Source: Roseovarius litoreus
Lineage (GTDB): Bacteria; Pseudomonadota; Alphaproteobacteria; Rhodobacterales; Rhodobacteraceae
Length of the DNA stretch: 64,000 bases
Assembly: GCF_900142765.1 (NCBI RefSeq)
Contig: NZ_FRCB01000001.1
Location: forward strand, 248,001-312,000
Direction: 5' to 3'
Shown: positions 63,908 through 64,000 of the stretch, in pieces
Position numbering within the stretch: the stretch's first letter is position 1
How the letters are laid out: every line of letters begins with the position of its first letter
Notes under the pieces: model-generated
Told to the model about the DNA's origin: nothing
What the model saw: the letters and a program-made list of their open reading frames with translations, nothing else
Databases searched by the model: none
Position numbers and translations under genes: made by a program

Positions 63908-64000
63908 TCAGTGCAGCTTGGCGTCGACCTGTCCGATGGCGTCGTCGATCAGCTTGTTGCCGTCGGCGGCGGTCATGTTCTTGGCGATCACATCGGTGGC
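63908..64000 (-). CDS. Unidentified gene, C-terminal 30 codons only
   Basis: The minus strand is open from the right edge to a TGA at 63908-63910 and encodes a short helical acidic tail (…MTAADGNKLIDDAIGQVDAK). A perfect intrinsic terminator follows, which supports a real expressed gene. The visible part is too short to name a family. Confidence 0.6.
   Translation of the reverse strand, partial: ATDVIAKNMTAADGNKLIDDAIGQVDAKLH

Noticed and set aside
1-64000. CRISPR array, tRNA or rRNA genes, complete insertion sequence
   Set aside because: I saw no regularly spaced direct repeats, cloverleaf-forming sequence with a conserved T-loop, rRNA blocks or transposase motifs. A covariance-model search would be needed to exclude divergent tRNAs.

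Overview
The window looks like chromosome from a high-GC alphaproteobacterium of the order Rhodobacterales (Roseobacter group). The signs are high third-position GC, an endonuclease-type mutL, two dimethylglycine/sarcosine dehydrogenase-like flavoproteins beside a homocysteine methyltransferase, a DUF6478-like gene near ilvD, and repeated intergenic 'TTCTTCTGGCC…AAATATCC' hairpin units. Identifications come from reading motifs in the translated sequence. No database search was run.

About 1-15 kb is a cell-surface polysaccharide region. It holds a GtrB-like glycosyltransferase cut by the left edge, a probable gene remnant, a GT2 transferase, a hexapeptide-repeat acyltransferase, a GT61 transferase, an aldehyde dehydrogenase, and three large membrane acyltransferases (acyltransferase-3 plus SGNH) with another glycosyltransferase between the first two. 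A small kinase-fold protein closes the block. The three acyltransferases have almost identical membrane halves and sharply different SGNH halves. They look like a gene-conversion and domain-swapping array, and are the most unusual feature here.

About 15-25 kb runs from an RluA-type pseudouridine synthase and free methionine-R-sulfoxide reductase to an XRE-cupin regulator preceded by two matching 25-bp palindromes. A LysE exporter, a GFA-family protein and a probable betaine-type demethylation set follow (flavoprotein, homocysteine S-methyltransferase, flavoprotein). A convergent thiolase ends this part.

About 25-40 kb is mixed core metabolism and cell biology: an RsbV/RsbW-like pair, gamma-glutamyltransferase, hspQ, an AEC transporter, a lytic-transglycosylase-like lipoprotein, lolA, ftsK, a DapC-like aminotransferase, an amidase, a UbiH-type hydroxylase, rsmD, a ferredoxin-reductase-like flavoprotein and a peroxiredoxin.

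About 40-50.6 kb has phhB, a GNAT protein, a glycerophosphodiester phosphodiesterase and a RidA protein on the minus strand, then mlaA-mlaC, a bifunctional penicillin-binding protein, glnK-amtB, and a rhodanese/metallo-beta-lactamase pair. Two copies of an unfamiliar 71-bp element sit directly after the stop codons of phhB and mlaC.

About 50.7-64 kb has mutL-rmuC, an AT-rich OLD-family nuclease that looks horizontally acquired, yaeQ, the minus-strand run ilvD-lipoprotein-two hypotheticals, a CPBP protease, accD-folC, a possible small transcript, and a gene cut by the right edge. I saw no tRNA, rRNA, CRISPR array or complete insertion sequence.
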